Part shown: positions 1 to 7,141 of the stretch, piece after piece | Layout of the letters: each line of letters begins with the position of its first letter | Position numbering within the stretch: the stretch's first letter is position 1 | DNA from: an uncultured Alphaproteobacteria bacterium | GTDB lineage: Bacteria > Pseudomonadota > Alphaproteobacteria > RF32 > CAG-239 | Length of the DNA: 64,000 nucleotides | Reading direction: 5' to 3' | Assembly: GCA_944391425.1 (NCBI GenBank) | Contig: CALXTO010000004.1 | Span: forward strand, 1 to 64,000 | The notes under the pieces: generated by a model | Seen by the model: the letters and a program-made list of their open reading frames with translations, nothing else | Told to the model about the DNA's origin: nothing | Databases searched by the model: none | Program-made: the position numbers and the translations under genes

Positions 1-85
1 CATCATAATTGGGAATACGTGTGGTACAGCCGGCAAGTAAAATTGCCGGCAATACCATGACTATTATCTTCTTAAAACTTTTCAT
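1..85 (-). CDS. Lipoprotein, N-terminal part of a tandem copy (cut by window edge)
   Basis: The minus strand opens with ATG at 85 and reads 28 residues before the window ends. The product begins MKSFKKIIVMVLPAILLAGC, a lipoprotein signal with lipobox LAGC. It is nearly identical to the first 20 residues of the complete lipoprotein gene upstream (104-550) and then diverges (TTRIPNYD against MHQRCVNG). A GAGGAGAT ribosome binding site at 87-94 is also shared. The two genes are therefore tandem duplicates with diverged mature parts. Function is unknown; the outer or inner membrane is expected as its location. Confidence is high that this is a gene start, low on role. Confidence 0.7.
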   Translation of the reverse strand, partial: MKSFKKIIVMVLPAILLAGCTTRIPNYD

Positions 86-103
86 ATCTCCTCAGCTTCG
101 TTT

Positions 104-550
104 TTATCCACAAGAAGGAATCCACTCCATCATAACACATAAATTTCCCCAGTTTGTATTGGGATCTAACTCACAATTTATTGTTATCCTATTTTTAGTA
201 TTAAAATATTTCCATTTGCCACTTTTTAGATATATTTTATTAACACTAGCCCCTATTGATCCCATCCACTCATTGCCATAAAGACCAATATAATAGAATT
301 TTTTATCTTTGCTTCCTATATAAAAATAGTCTTTATTTTCATCAGGTTCTTTATAAAATTTCCAAATTTCATCAACTTGTTGCGGTGTTAGGCCTATTTC
401 TATTATATTTGGATCATTCCATTTATAAAACATCGGGAACCCATATTCTTTGACTAATTTTTCTTGGCCATTAACACATCTCTGATGCATACAGCCGGCA
501 AGTAAAATTGCCGGCAATACCATAATTATTATCTTCTTAAAATTTCTCAT
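104..550 (-). CDS. Small lipoprotein of unknown function, possible immunity partner
   Basis: The 148-residue product has a lipoprotein signal peptide: basic MRNFKK, hydrophobic stretch, then lipobox LAGC with Cys20 as the lipidated residue. The mature part is rich in Trp, Tyr, Asn and Lys and has further cysteines (about residues 25, 126, 138 and 147) that could form disulfides in the periplasm. I recognise no family. The start at 550 lies inside the last codons of the lysozyme-like gene (537-1388) and is preceded by GAGGAGAT, so the two are translationally coupled. A second copy of the gene follows directly (1-85). Codon use is AT-rich compared with the housekeeping genes to the right, as in accessory DNA. 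Inference: a periplasmic protein that protects against, or works with, the upstream muramidase-like protein. Confidence 0.75.
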   Translation of the reverse strand: MRNFKKIIIMVLPAILLAGCMHQRCVNGQEKLVKEYGFPMFYKWNDPNIIEIGLTPQQVDEIWKFYKEPDENKDYFYIGSKDKKFYYIGLYGNEWMGSIGASVNKIYLKSGKWKYFNTKNRITINCELDPNTNWGNLCVMMEWIPSCG

Positions 551-1388
551 ATCTCCTCAGCCTCGTTTCTATTGCGCGGAAACTATCTTCATTTTTTTCA
601 TTATCTAAAAGATTATTATAATCCATATAATAATTACCATTAGCATCCGAAGCAAGAGAATTTATATATCTTTTAACCATACCTTGTCCTTCTCGATGTG
701 CCGCGGCTAACAAACCAGACCTGGTTATGGGAAAGGTTTCACCGCTAACGCCTTTGATTTGTTTGCCAATATGTTGATAACCGTCTTGATTGTAACGCTT
801 GTGATAAAGATTGAAAAAATCATGAATTGCTTTTTCCTGCGCTTCGGGATTATTCAAAAAATCATTTTGAGAATAGACACCATATTTTCCCAGCCAATTG
901 CCTTTTTTATCTATCATTCCGATGTCTTCCAACGCCAGTTTTTGCATTTGATATTTTCCCCTTGCCGAACCGCTTTTGTTGACGCTGGCATAATTGTTGC
1001 TGCTTTCGTCAAATCCCAGTTGGTTAAGGAACGCATCTGAAACAATCGGTTGTGAAGCCGTATTCGTTCCGTCGCTGGAGTGGGTTTGCATGTTTTGAGC
1101 ATAACGGATACCGGGCTGCGAAGGCAACGGAACGGCTTCCAGCCGGTTGTTCCATTCCAAATCCGAAGCCGACAACCTGCCCTCTTCCTTTTGTTCCGCA
1201 GACTGAGTCATTGGGAAAGGATCGCGCATGGGATAAGGCGATTCTTTGCCGCTGTCATAATCATAAAAATAATAATCCTGTTCTCCGGCAGCGGCTCCTT
1301 GTTTTTTTACCGGAAAACGCCCGTTGAATAAACCCTCAATCACATCTTTAGTATCCAAGTTTTGCATATGTTTGTAGATATTTTTCAT
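537..1388 (-). CDS. Lysozyme-like / lytic transglycosylase-fold protein without signal peptide
   Basis: The 283-residue protein has no signal peptide or membrane segment. Residues 1-110 are polar and low in complexity, rich in Gln, Ser, Pro and Tyr. From about residue 115 a region reads LNQLGFDESSNNYASVN, then GSARGKYQMQKLALEDIG. This resembles the catalytic segment of lysozyme-fold muramidases and phage-tail lysozymes, where a Glu (here in FDES) precedes an Asn-Tyr-Ala-x-Asn stretch and a Gly-[KR]-Tyr-Gln-[MF] motif. The C-terminal part (residues 160-283) is helical. It is followed by two lipoprotein genes, the first overlapping its stop by 14 bases. It could be a secreted wall-degrading effector, a phage-derived endolysin or a wall-remodelling enzyme. 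Fold assignment is by motif only; family membership is moderately sure, role is inference. Confidence 0.65.
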   Translation of the reverse strand: MKNIYKHMQNLDTKDVIEGLFNGRFPVKKQGAAAGEQDYYFYDYDSGKESPYPMRDPFPMTQSAEQKEEGRLSASDLEWNNRLEAVPLPSQPGIRYAQNMQTHSSDGTNTASQPIVSDAFLNQLGFDESSNNYASVNKSGSARGKYQMQKLALEDIGMIDKKGNWLGKYGVYSQNDFLNNPEAQEKAIHDFFNLYHKRYNQDGYQHIGKQIKGVSGETFPITRSGLLAAAHREGQGMVKRYINSLASDANGNYYMDYNNLLDNEKNEDSFRAIETRLRRYEKF

Positions 1389-1404
1389 TTGTTCCCCCTT
1401 AAAA

Positions 1405-1443
1405 AAATACGAATTAGAAAAATTATATACAATATTCGTATTT
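1405..1443. repeat. Inverted repeat overlapping the promoter (operator candidate)
   Basis: AAATACGAAT at 1405-1414 is repeated exactly in inverse orientation at 1434-1443, with 19 bases between. One arm falls between the -35 and -10 elements and the other at the expected transcription start. This is the usual arrangement of a repressor operator. No regulator gene is visible next to it. Confidence 0.5.
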
Positions 1444-1452
1444 AAAAGTCAA
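1422..1452 (-). promoter_or_regulatory. Sigma70-type promoter of the lysozyme-like gene
   Basis: On the minus strand TTGACT (1452-1447) is followed after 17 bases by TATATA (1429-1424), which continues into TATAAT (1427-1422). The predicted start lies near 1415, about 25 bases before the gene start at 1388. The spacing and both hexamers fit a housekeeping promoter well. Confidence 0.6.
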
Positions 1453-1474
1453 GTTTCTTTCATCAACTTATTAT

Positions 1475-1507
1475 AAAAAAGCCGCCCCTCTGAACGGGCG
1501 GCTTTTT
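1475..1507 (-). terminator. Rho-independent terminator of ileS
   Basis: GCCGCCC (1481-1487) pairs with GGGCGGC (1496-1502) around an 8-base loop and is flanked by T runs on both strands, so it can serve ileS on the minus strand and also stop plus-strand transcripts. Confidence 0.85.
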
Positions 1508-1527
1508 CGGGAAAAGGGTTTTCAGTT

Positions 1528-4500
1528 TCAGGCAACCTTAGCATTGAAGCAGACCGATGCTCCTTCAATATCCGCACGGGTTCCTTCCGAGCAGGTATTG
1601 TCGACCCTGACGGCCAATACCTGTTCCGCCACGTAGCTTTTGTTTTCTTCCAGAGCCTGCGCCAGTTCGGCATCTTCGGTTGAATAGCAAAGCTCAATAC
1701 GATCTGAAATATTAAAATCCTTATCCTTACGCAGCGTTTGCACCAGACGGACAAAGTCACGGGCCATTCCTTCGCGCTTGAGCGCATCAGTGACATTGGT
1801 GTCCAATGTGACAACGGCCTTATTATCGGCAAAAGCTTTGCCGGCGACGCCGTCCTTCATCTCCAGTCGGACTTCAAACAAATCCGGCTGCAGTTTCTGT
1901 CCGCCGATGCTTAAAGTTCCGTCCGCATTAAGCTCCCAGTTCCCCTGTTTGTATGCGCCCATAACCGCGCCCATGTCTTTGCCGAGCGCTTTGCCCAGCA
2001 GCGGGGTATAGAGATAAATCTTCTTTTCGGCATAGGCGCTCAGATTTGCATCAAAACGGACTTCTTTGACATTCAGTTCGTCTTTGACAATCTCCTGATA
2101 AGCTTTACCGAATTCGCGGCCGATGACTGTCAGGCTGGCCAGAGGCAGCCGATTGCGCAGATTTTTTTCTTCGCGGATGAATTTGGCTGCCGAGCATAAA
2201 TCCTGCAGGAAGTCCATTTCCTCAACCAGCCCGTCGTCCGCACGGATTTCCGAAAGCTGCGGATAATCCGCCAAATGGACGCTTTCCTCTCCGGTGAGCG
2301 TTTTATAAACGTACTCGGACACAAACGGCATCAGCGGCGCAATGATTTTGCTTAAATTTACCAAAACCGTGTACAACACGTCAAAAGCCTGAGCATCTCC
2401 CTCCCAGAAACGGTCGCGGCTGCGGCGGATATACCAGTTATTTAAAATCTCCATAAACGAGGCAATCTCATTCGTGGCAACGGCAACGTCATAGCTTTCA
2501 ATACCGGCTTTAACCACCGACGCCAAATGTTTGAGCTTGGAAAGAATATAGTTGTCGATGGCTTCGGAAGACGAATAAACTTCTTTGGCCTTATAGCCTT
2601 CGGCATTGGCATAAAGCGTAAAGAAATAAAAAGCGTTCCACAACGGAATTTGAGCTACGCGAGCCGCTTTGGCGATTTCTTTTCCTTCTTTGTCAACAGC
2701 CAAATTGCCGCCCTTCAAGACTGGAGAAGAAACCAAAAACCAGCGCAGCGTGTCTGACCCGATGGTATCCAGAACCTCGTTGGGATCCGGATAGTTTTTG
2801 AGTCTTTTGGATAATTTCTGCCCACCCTCAGCCATCAGCAGACCGGTGCAGATGCAGTTTTTGAAAGCCGGACGGTTATGCAGCGCCGTCGACAGTACGG
2901 TCAGGGTATAAAACCAGCCGCGGGTCTGATCCATGGCTTCAACAATGAAATCGGCCGGAAAATGGTTTTCAAACCATTCTTTGTTCTCAAACGGATAATG
3001 CACCTGGGCATAAGGCATGGAACCGCTTTCAAACCAGCAGTCAAACACGTCGCCGACGCGGCGCATCATTGTTTGACCGGACGGATCGTCCGGGTTGGGA
3101 TATATTACTTCGTCAATATACGGCTTATGCAGGTTTTTGACCTCAAATCCGGTTTTTTCCTTGATTTCGGCAACGGAGCCGAAAACATCAATCCGCGGGA
3201 ATTTCGGATTATCCGACTTCCAAACCGGAATCGGCGTCCCCCAGAAACGGTTGCGGGAAATCGACCAATCGCGGGCGCCTTCCAGCCACTTGCCGAAACG
3301 GCCGTCTTTGATATGCTCCGGAACCCAGTTGATCTGCTGATTGTTCTTGACCATATCGTCGCGGAAATCTGTCACTTTGACAAACCAGCTCGACATTGCC
3401 TTATAAATCAACGGCGTATCGGTGCGCCAGCAGAACGGATAAGAGTGAGTATACTGTTCCTTTTTGACCAACAGGCCGTTTTCCTTGAGCCACTGCATAA
3501 TCGGCTCATTGGTTTCAAAAACCTGCTTACCCTGATAATCCGGAACTTCTGCCGTAAATTTACCGGCCTCGTCAACCGGACAGACAACCGGAAAATTCTC
3601 GTCATAAGCGCGGCAGGCGTCAAAGTCATCCTGACCGAAGCCGGGCGCAATGTGAACAACGCCGGTACCATCTTCTGTGGAAACAAATTCGCCGCTCAAA
3701 ACCCTGAACGCGCCTTTGTCTTTAAGATGTTTGAAGTAAGGGAACATCGGCTCATAGCTCAGGCCGACCAGCTCGGAACCTTTCATTGTTCCCACTTCCA
3801 CAGCGTATTCCAGCTGCTTCTTATAGCGGCCTTTCAAAGCCGTGCCGATGATGTATTTTTCGCTGCCTTCCTGCATGACGGAATAATCAATATCGTTGCC
3901 GACTGCCAGCATCAGGTTGGATGGCAGCGTCCAGGGCGTCGTGGTCCAGACAAGAATGTTCATGCCGTTTTCCAGTTTGAACATGACGGTTATGGCATTG
4001 TCAGTCTTGTCCTGATATCCCTGATTGACTTCAAAGTTGGACAAGGGCGTTTCCGCGGCCCAGGAATACGGCAGCACACGGTAGTCCTCATAAACCAGGC
4101 CTTTGTCGTAGAGCTGTTTAAAATTGCCGATGACGCTTTCCATGAAAGACAAGTCCATGGTTTTGTAATCATGACCGAAATCTACCCAACGGCCGATACG
4201 TTTGAACATATCGACCCAGATGCCGGAATATTTGAGCACGTCGGAACGACAAAAATCATTGAACTTTTCAACGCCGAACTCTTCAATCTGTTTACGACCG
4301 GAAACGCCCAACTGTTTTTCGGCAGACATTTCGGCCGGCAGCCCGTGACAGTCCCAGCCCAGACGGCGTTCAACCTTTTTGCCGTTCATGGTCTGGAAAC
4401 GGGCGACAACGTCCTTAACGTAAGAAACCATGATATGCCCATAGTGCGGCGTCCCATTGGCAAAGGGCGGGCCGTCATAAAAAACAAACTCGGCGGCACC

Positions 4501-4617
4501 GTCACGGTTACGGACGGATTTTTCAAAAGTTTTATCTTCCTCCCAAAAGCGGAGAACTTCTTTTTCAACTTCGACAAAGTCAGGCTTGGCCTTGACATCT
4601 GCATAATGTTTCGTCAT
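1528..4617 (-). CDS. ileS: Isoleucyl-tRNA synthetase, eukaryote-like type 2
   Basis: Charges tRNA-Ile with isoleucine in the cytoplasm. The 1029-residue length fits the family. The class I signature is HYGH at residues 58-61 within GTPHYGHIM, and the second ATP-binding signature is KLSKR near residue 602, followed by LKNYPDP. HYGH together with LKNYPDP marks the type 2 (eukaryote-like) IleS, which usually lacks the C-terminal zinc-binding Cys cluster of type 1 enzymes and is commonly less sensitive to mupirocin. The editing domain lies between the two signatures and a tRNA-binding domain follows. It is transcribed alone, from a candidate promoter at 4796-4768, through a leader of about 145 bases that holds an Ile-rich leader peptide, to a strong terminator at 1475-1507. 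Resistance to mupirocin is inference from type, not shown. Confidence 0.97.
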   Translation of the reverse strand: MTKHYADVKAKPDFVEVEKEVLRFWEEDKTFEKSVRNRDGAAEFVFYDGPPFANGTPHYGHIMVSYVKDVVARFQTMNGKKVERRLGWDCHGLPAEMSAEKQLGVSGRKQIEEFGVEKFNDFCRSDVLKYSGIWVDMFKRIGRWVDFGHDYKTMDLSFMESVIGNFKQLYDKGLVYEDYRVLPYSWAAETPLSNFEVNQGYQDKTDNAITVMFKLENGMNILVWTTTPWTLPSNLMLAVGNDIDYSVMQEGSEKYIIGTALKGRYKKQLEYAVEVGTMKGSELVGLSYEPMFPYFKHLKDKGAFRVLSGEFVSTEDGTGVVHIAPGFGQDDFDACRAYDENFPVVCPVDEAGKFTAEVPDYQGKQVFETNEPIMQWLKENGLLVKKEQYTHSYPFCWRTDTPLIYKAMSSWFVKVTDFRDDMVKNNQQINWVPEHIKDGRFGKWLEGARDWSISRNRFWGTPIPVWKSDNPKFPRIDVFGSVAEIKEKTGFEVKNLHKPYIDEVIYPNPDDPSGQTMMRRVGDVFDCWFESGSMPYAQVHYPFENKEWFENHFPADFIVEAMDQTRGWFYTLTVLSTALHNRPAFKNCICTGLLMAEGGQKLSKRLKNYPDPNEVLDTIGSDTLRWFLVSSPVLKGGNLAVDKEGKEIAKAARVAQIPLWNAFYFFTLYANAEGYKAKEVYSSSEAIDNYILSKLKHLASVVKAGIESYDVAVATNEIASFMEILNNWYIRRSRDRFWEGDAQAFDVLYTVLVNLSKIIAPLMPFVSEYVYKTLTGEESVHLADYPQLSEIRADDGLVEEMDFLQDLCSAAKFIREEKNLRNRLPLASLTVIGREFGKAYQEIVKDELNVKEVRFDANLSAYAEKKIYLYTPLLGKALGKDMGAVMGAYKQGNWELNADGTLSIGGQKLQPDLFEVRLEMKDGVAGKAFADNKAVVTLDTNVTDALKREGMARDFVRLVQTLRKDKDFNISDRIELCYSTEDAELAQALEENKSYVAEQVLAVRVDNTCSEGTRADIEGASVCFNAKVA

Positions 4618-4668
4618 CTGAATACCTTAAAATTTATGATTATGTAGTGAAAACTGAAAATTGGTTGA

Positions 4669-4740
4669 TTATGTGCAACAAAATAACATCCCCTTAGGGG
4701 ATAATAACGGCGATGATTTGTATCTCAAACTTGCACATAA
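4669..4740 (-). promoter_or_regulatory. Leader RNA of ileS with nested stems (attenuation-like element)
   Basis: In the ileS leader (minus strand) the decamer TTATGTGCAA (4740-4731), which contains the start codon of the leader peptide, is perfectly complementary to TTGCACATAA (4678-4669). Between the arms sits a second hairpin, ATCCCC (4702-4697) with GGGGAT (4693-4688), whose loop is the TAA stop of the leader peptide. Ribosome movement over the peptide would melt both stems. ACATAATCA, which covers part of the distal arm, recurs at 4645-4637, closer to the ileS start. No U-run terminator follows, so control of translation or of Rho access is more likely than intrinsic termination. Confidence 0.5.
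4694..4738 (-). CDS. Isoleucine-rich leader peptide of ileS
   Basis: A 14-codon open frame, ATG at 4738 to TAA at 4694, lies 76 bases upstream of ileS. It encodes MCKFEIQIIAVIIP: five of 14 residues are isoleucine, with codons ATA, ATC, ATC, ATT and ATC. A purine-rich stretch (AGAGAGAAG) sits just before the start and can act as a ribosome binding site. Leader peptides rich in the regulated amino acid are the hallmark of ribosome-mediated attenuation, for example the Phe-rich leader of pheST in enterobacteria. Here shortage of charged tRNA-Ile would stall the ribosome on these codons and change pairing of the surrounding stems. The frame and codons are seen directly; the regulatory role is inferred. 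Confidence 0.6.
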   Translation of the reverse strand: MCKFEIQIIAVIIP

Positions 4741-4767
4741 GCTTCTCTCTTAATGAATTCGGCATTT

Positions 4768-4796
4768 AAGATAATACAATGAATTCAGGGAGTCAA
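4768..4796 (-). promoter_or_regulatory. Candidate ileS promoter
   Basis: TTGACT (4796-4791) is followed after exactly 17 bases by TATCTT (4773-4768) on the minus strand. The start would fall near 4761, upstream of the leader peptide. The nonamer AATGAATTC occurs twice in direct orientation, at 4752-4760 and 4778-4786, on either side of the -10 element. Confidence 0.4.
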
Positions 4797-4873
4797 CCGT
4801 ATTTTTGCATTGATTTTTCGTGCAGAAGCCTTTATGGTATTTTCATAAATGTCTTACTTAAAAATTATTTGCC

Positions 4874-5260
4874 ATGGAAATTTGGATGTTTTTGCTTAAA
4901 GCAAGCCCTTACGCCGTCGTTTTTATTTTTACGGCCATAATGGTTTTTTATTATTGTCAGTGCGGTAATGTCGACAGAAAAAGTTTGCCGTATCTGTTGG
5001 CCGTTCATATTGCGCTTATTTCCGCCACTTGCGGATACATGTTGGCTTCCGAAGGCTTTAAATTTGCATTTGCCGCGGCCGTATTGTATGTAACAATTAT
5101 GTTCTTTGGCGGAATGCTGGGATTTATCTTCTTCATAATCGTTGACCAAGTCCGTTACTGGAAATTTAAACAAAAAATCCTTAAAGAACGCGGCTATATC
5201 CTGCCCCCTTTGCTGTTCAAACGGAGAGGAAAGCCGCTGCGTTTCGGAAAAAAACACTGA
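4874..5260 (+). CDS. Small membrane protein of unknown function
   Basis: The 128-residue product has three hydrophobic segments (about residues 8-28, 38-60 and 66-92) and a basic C-terminal tail (KFKQKILKERG then FKRRGKPLRFGKK) expected in the cytoplasm. I recognise no family. It is divergent from ileS with a 256-base gap that holds the ileS leader and promoter, and it ends at its own terminator (5270-5293), so it is probably a single-gene unit. The start has only a weak ribosome binding site, though the next in-frame ATG (residue 5) would not change the picture. Confidence 0.65.
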   Translation: MEIWMFLLKASPYAVVFIFTAIMVFYYCQCGNVDRKSLPYLLAVHIALISATCGYMLASEGFKFAFAAAVLYVTIMFFGGMLGFIFFIIVDQVRYWKFKQKILKERGYILPPLLFKRRGKPLRFGKKH

Positions 5261-5269
5261 AACTCCATG

Positions 5270-5293
5270 CCCAGCCTTTTCGGCTGGGTTTTT
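5270..5293 (+). terminator. Terminator of the small membrane protein gene
   Basis: CCCAGCC (5270-5276) pairs with GGCTGGG (5282-5288), loop TTTTC, followed by five T. Confidence 0.85.
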
Positions 5294-5368
5294 GTCTATT
5301 TTTAGACTTTACAGCAAAAGAAAATTATGATATTGTTAATATAGTTAAAGAACAAGGGAGTAACGGAC

Positions 5369-5638
5369 ATGCCCGGAAACGCATTGAAAAAAACAGCCCG
5401 CTTTGGCATAAGTGCCGCCATCATTACGGCAAAAGCCGCCAAACATGGCCTTAACTTTTCCAATGGAATCGCCAAAACTTTCCTGGGCGGTGCAAAATCC
5501 ATGGCTAATCAATTTGCCAAAGGCGCCGAATTCCCCTCCATCGGCGAAAAACTTTGGGACGGAACCATTAAAGGCGCAAATAAGCTTTTTGATCTGGGCA
5601 TTGGCGCTTTGTCTGACTTCAAAAAGAAAGTCCACTAG
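5369..5638 (+). CDS. Small basic protein of unknown function
   Basis: The 89-residue product is rich in Ala, Gly, Lys and Phe (for example FGISAAIITAKAAKHG and IKGANKLFDLGIGAL) and may form amphipathic helices; there is no clear signal peptide. I recognise no family. GGGAG lies 10 bases before the ATG. The next gene (5642) starts 3 bases after the stop, so the two form an operon. A long open frame on the opposite strand (5345-5761) was judged a shadow because the plus-strand pair has ribosome binding sites and natural composition. Confidence 0.55.
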   Translation: MPGNALKKTARFGISAAIITAKAAKHGLNFSNGIAKTFLGGAKSMANQFAKGAEFPSIGEKLWDGTIKGANKLFDLGIGALSDFKKKVH

Positions 5639-5641
5639 CCG

Positions 5642-5953
5642 ATGAAGCATGAAGAAGAATACGAAATTGTTCTCAGCGACGAAAAAATTCCCGTTATTAT
5701 CCTGAAAAACAAAGACGGCAATCCGCAATCGCCTTTTATTCTTTACGACGGCAAAAACCACGGAACTTTTTACCGTCGTCCCGACGAAGTCATTCTGCTT
5801 GATTATATTCCCGCCGAAATTCAGCCGTTGCTGCGTCAGGCGCCTTTTGTCGTCATCATGGAAATGAATTCTGCACAGGACGACATCGCCCGTGATTACA
5901 AAGCGTTGCTTAAAATCGTTAAAAACAACCCCTTGACCGACGGCTTAAAATAA
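5642..5953 (+). CDS. Hypothetical protein, second gene of a two-gene operon
   Basis: The 103-residue product is soluble and acidic, with alternating short strands (YEIVLSDEKIPVIILKNKDG, then SPFILYDGK) and a C-terminal helix (ARDYKALLKIVKNN). I recognise no family. It follows the small basic protein by 3 bases and ends 13 bases from the end of the convergent anmK gene. The pairing of a basic helical protein with an acidic partner would fit a protein/chaperone or toxin/antidote pair, but nothing in the sequence proves this. Confidence 0.6.
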   Translation: MKHEEEYEIVLSDEKIPVIILKNKDGNPQSPFILYDGKNHGTFYRRPDEVILLDYIPAEIQPLLRQAPFVVIMEMNSAQDDIARDYKALLKIVKNNPLTDGLK

Positions 5954-5966
5954 AATTTCCAATGTC

Positions 5967-7049
5967 TTACGGTTCAAAAACCTCTCCGCAAATACAGGGT
6001 TCGGGCACACCGGTGGTAAACGGGTAGCTGGCAGGCATCAGGTTGGTGCGGCGAACGGCCAAAAAAGCATATGCCTGAGCTTCTACGGCAAAAGAATTCC
6101 AACCTAAGTCTTCCCCGGTTTTAATCTCCGCCCCCAATAGTTTTTGACGCAGAAAACGCAATAACGTCGGATTTTGCGCACCGCCGCCGCAGACAATGAC
6201 CTCGACGGGCGGTTCCGGAACATAGTCTTTAAGCGCCTGCACGGCTGCTTCGGCCACAAACGCCGTTGCCGTAGCAGCACCATCCTCCAGGGACAAGCCT
6301 TCAAGATGTTCCAGCTTGTCTTTAAAAATATCCTTGGCGGCGGTTTTGGGCGGAAGGCGTTTTAAATATTTATGACGCAGAAGGGAATTCAGAACATCTG
6401 CATCAACCTTTCCCAGCGCGGCCAGACGTCCGTTGTAGTCCATATGTTGTCCGCCATGTTTAAAGACCCAGTCGTTTACGGCGTTGTTTCCGGGACCGGC
6501 ATCAAAAGCCAACATTTCGCCATTAATTCCAATCCAAGTCAGAGTAGCAATGCCGCCGATGTCCAAAAAGGCAACCGGTTTTTGAAAATGGGTACTGAGC
6601 GCCATGTGATAAACGGCCGACAACGGACCGCCCTGCCCGCCGGCGGCTAAATCCGCGGCAGGGAAACGCCCGACCACCCTTATCCGGCACAAATCTGCCA
6701 ACAAATGCCCGTCACCAAGCTGATACAGGGGAGCAGGCATGACCGTATGTCCGAAAAAACCGACAATATCCGGCCTGAAGCCGCAAGTGTCCGATATTTC
6801 CTCAATAACGGAGGCGTTAAAGCGGGTAAATTCATCTTCGACAGCTTTTTTCTGGGCATGGTTCATTAACTCATGGTAATCATGAAGAAAATAAAGGGCT
6901 TCCCGCAGATTATCGTCAAACGGGAACTCCCGGGCAGGCCCCTGTTCAAAGACATCGACTCCATCGGTTGAAATTACGGCAGCGCTGACCCCGTCCAGAG
7001 AAGATCCGCTGACCAGCCCTAATGCCCGCCGTATTTTGATTGCATCCAT
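5967..7049 (-). CDS. anmK: Anhydro-N-acetylmuramic acid kinase
   Basis: Phosphorylates and opens 1,6-anhydro-MurNAc to MurNAc-6-phosphate, using ATP, in cytoplasmic recycling of the cell wall. The 360-residue length fits the family. The N-terminal phosphate-binding motif reads GLVSGSSLDGV, a variant of the usual GxMSGTSxDG. The substrate-side motif AFDAGPGNNAVNDW and the late CGGGAQNPTLL motif of this ASKHA kinase are present. It is transcribed alone, divergent from tyrS. It acts on products of lytic transglycosylases such as MltA, encoded 11 kb away. Its partner etherase (MurQ) is not in the window. Confidence 0.93.
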   Translation of the reverse strand: MDAIKIRRALGLVSGSSLDGVSAAVISTDGVDVFEQGPAREFPFDDNLREALYFLHDYHELMNHAQKKAVEDEFTRFNASVIEEISDTCGFRPDIVGFFGHTVMPAPLYQLGDGHLLADLCRIRVVGRFPAADLAAGGQGGPLSAVYHMALSTHFQKPVAFLDIGGIATLTWIGINGEMLAFDAGPGNNAVNDWVFKHGGQHMDYNGRLAALGKVDADVLNSLLRHKYLKRLPPKTAAKDIFKDKLEHLEGLSLEDGAATATAFVAEAAVQALKDYVPEPPVEVIVCGGGAQNPTLLRFLRQKLLGAEIKTGEDLGWNSFAVEAQAYAFLAVRRTNLMPASYPFTTGVPEPCICGEVFEP

Positions 7050-7071
7050 AATAAAAAATTAAACTCCTTTG

Positions 7072-7099
7072 TTGCATTGCTGAAATATTATGCTAATAT
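7072..7099 (+). promoter_or_regulatory. Candidate tyrS promoter
   Basis: TTGCAT (7072-7077), 16-base spacer, TAATAT (7094-7099). The start would be about 35 bases before the tyrS ATG, which is preceded by AAGGAAAGG. Confidence 0.4.
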
Positions 7100-7141
7100 G
7101 CGTTAAAATTTGGTTAGAAACATATTTTAAGGAAAGGTACG

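Noticed and set aside
2878-4647. 589-codon open frame on the plus strand opposite ileS
   Set aside because: It lies antisense to a clear synthetase gene; the product is a Phe/Arg/Gly-rich string with no motifs, as expected of a shadow frame.
4618-4873. T-box riboswitch upstream of ileS
   Set aside because: No T-box sequence or long specifier stem is visible; a leader peptide explains the region better.
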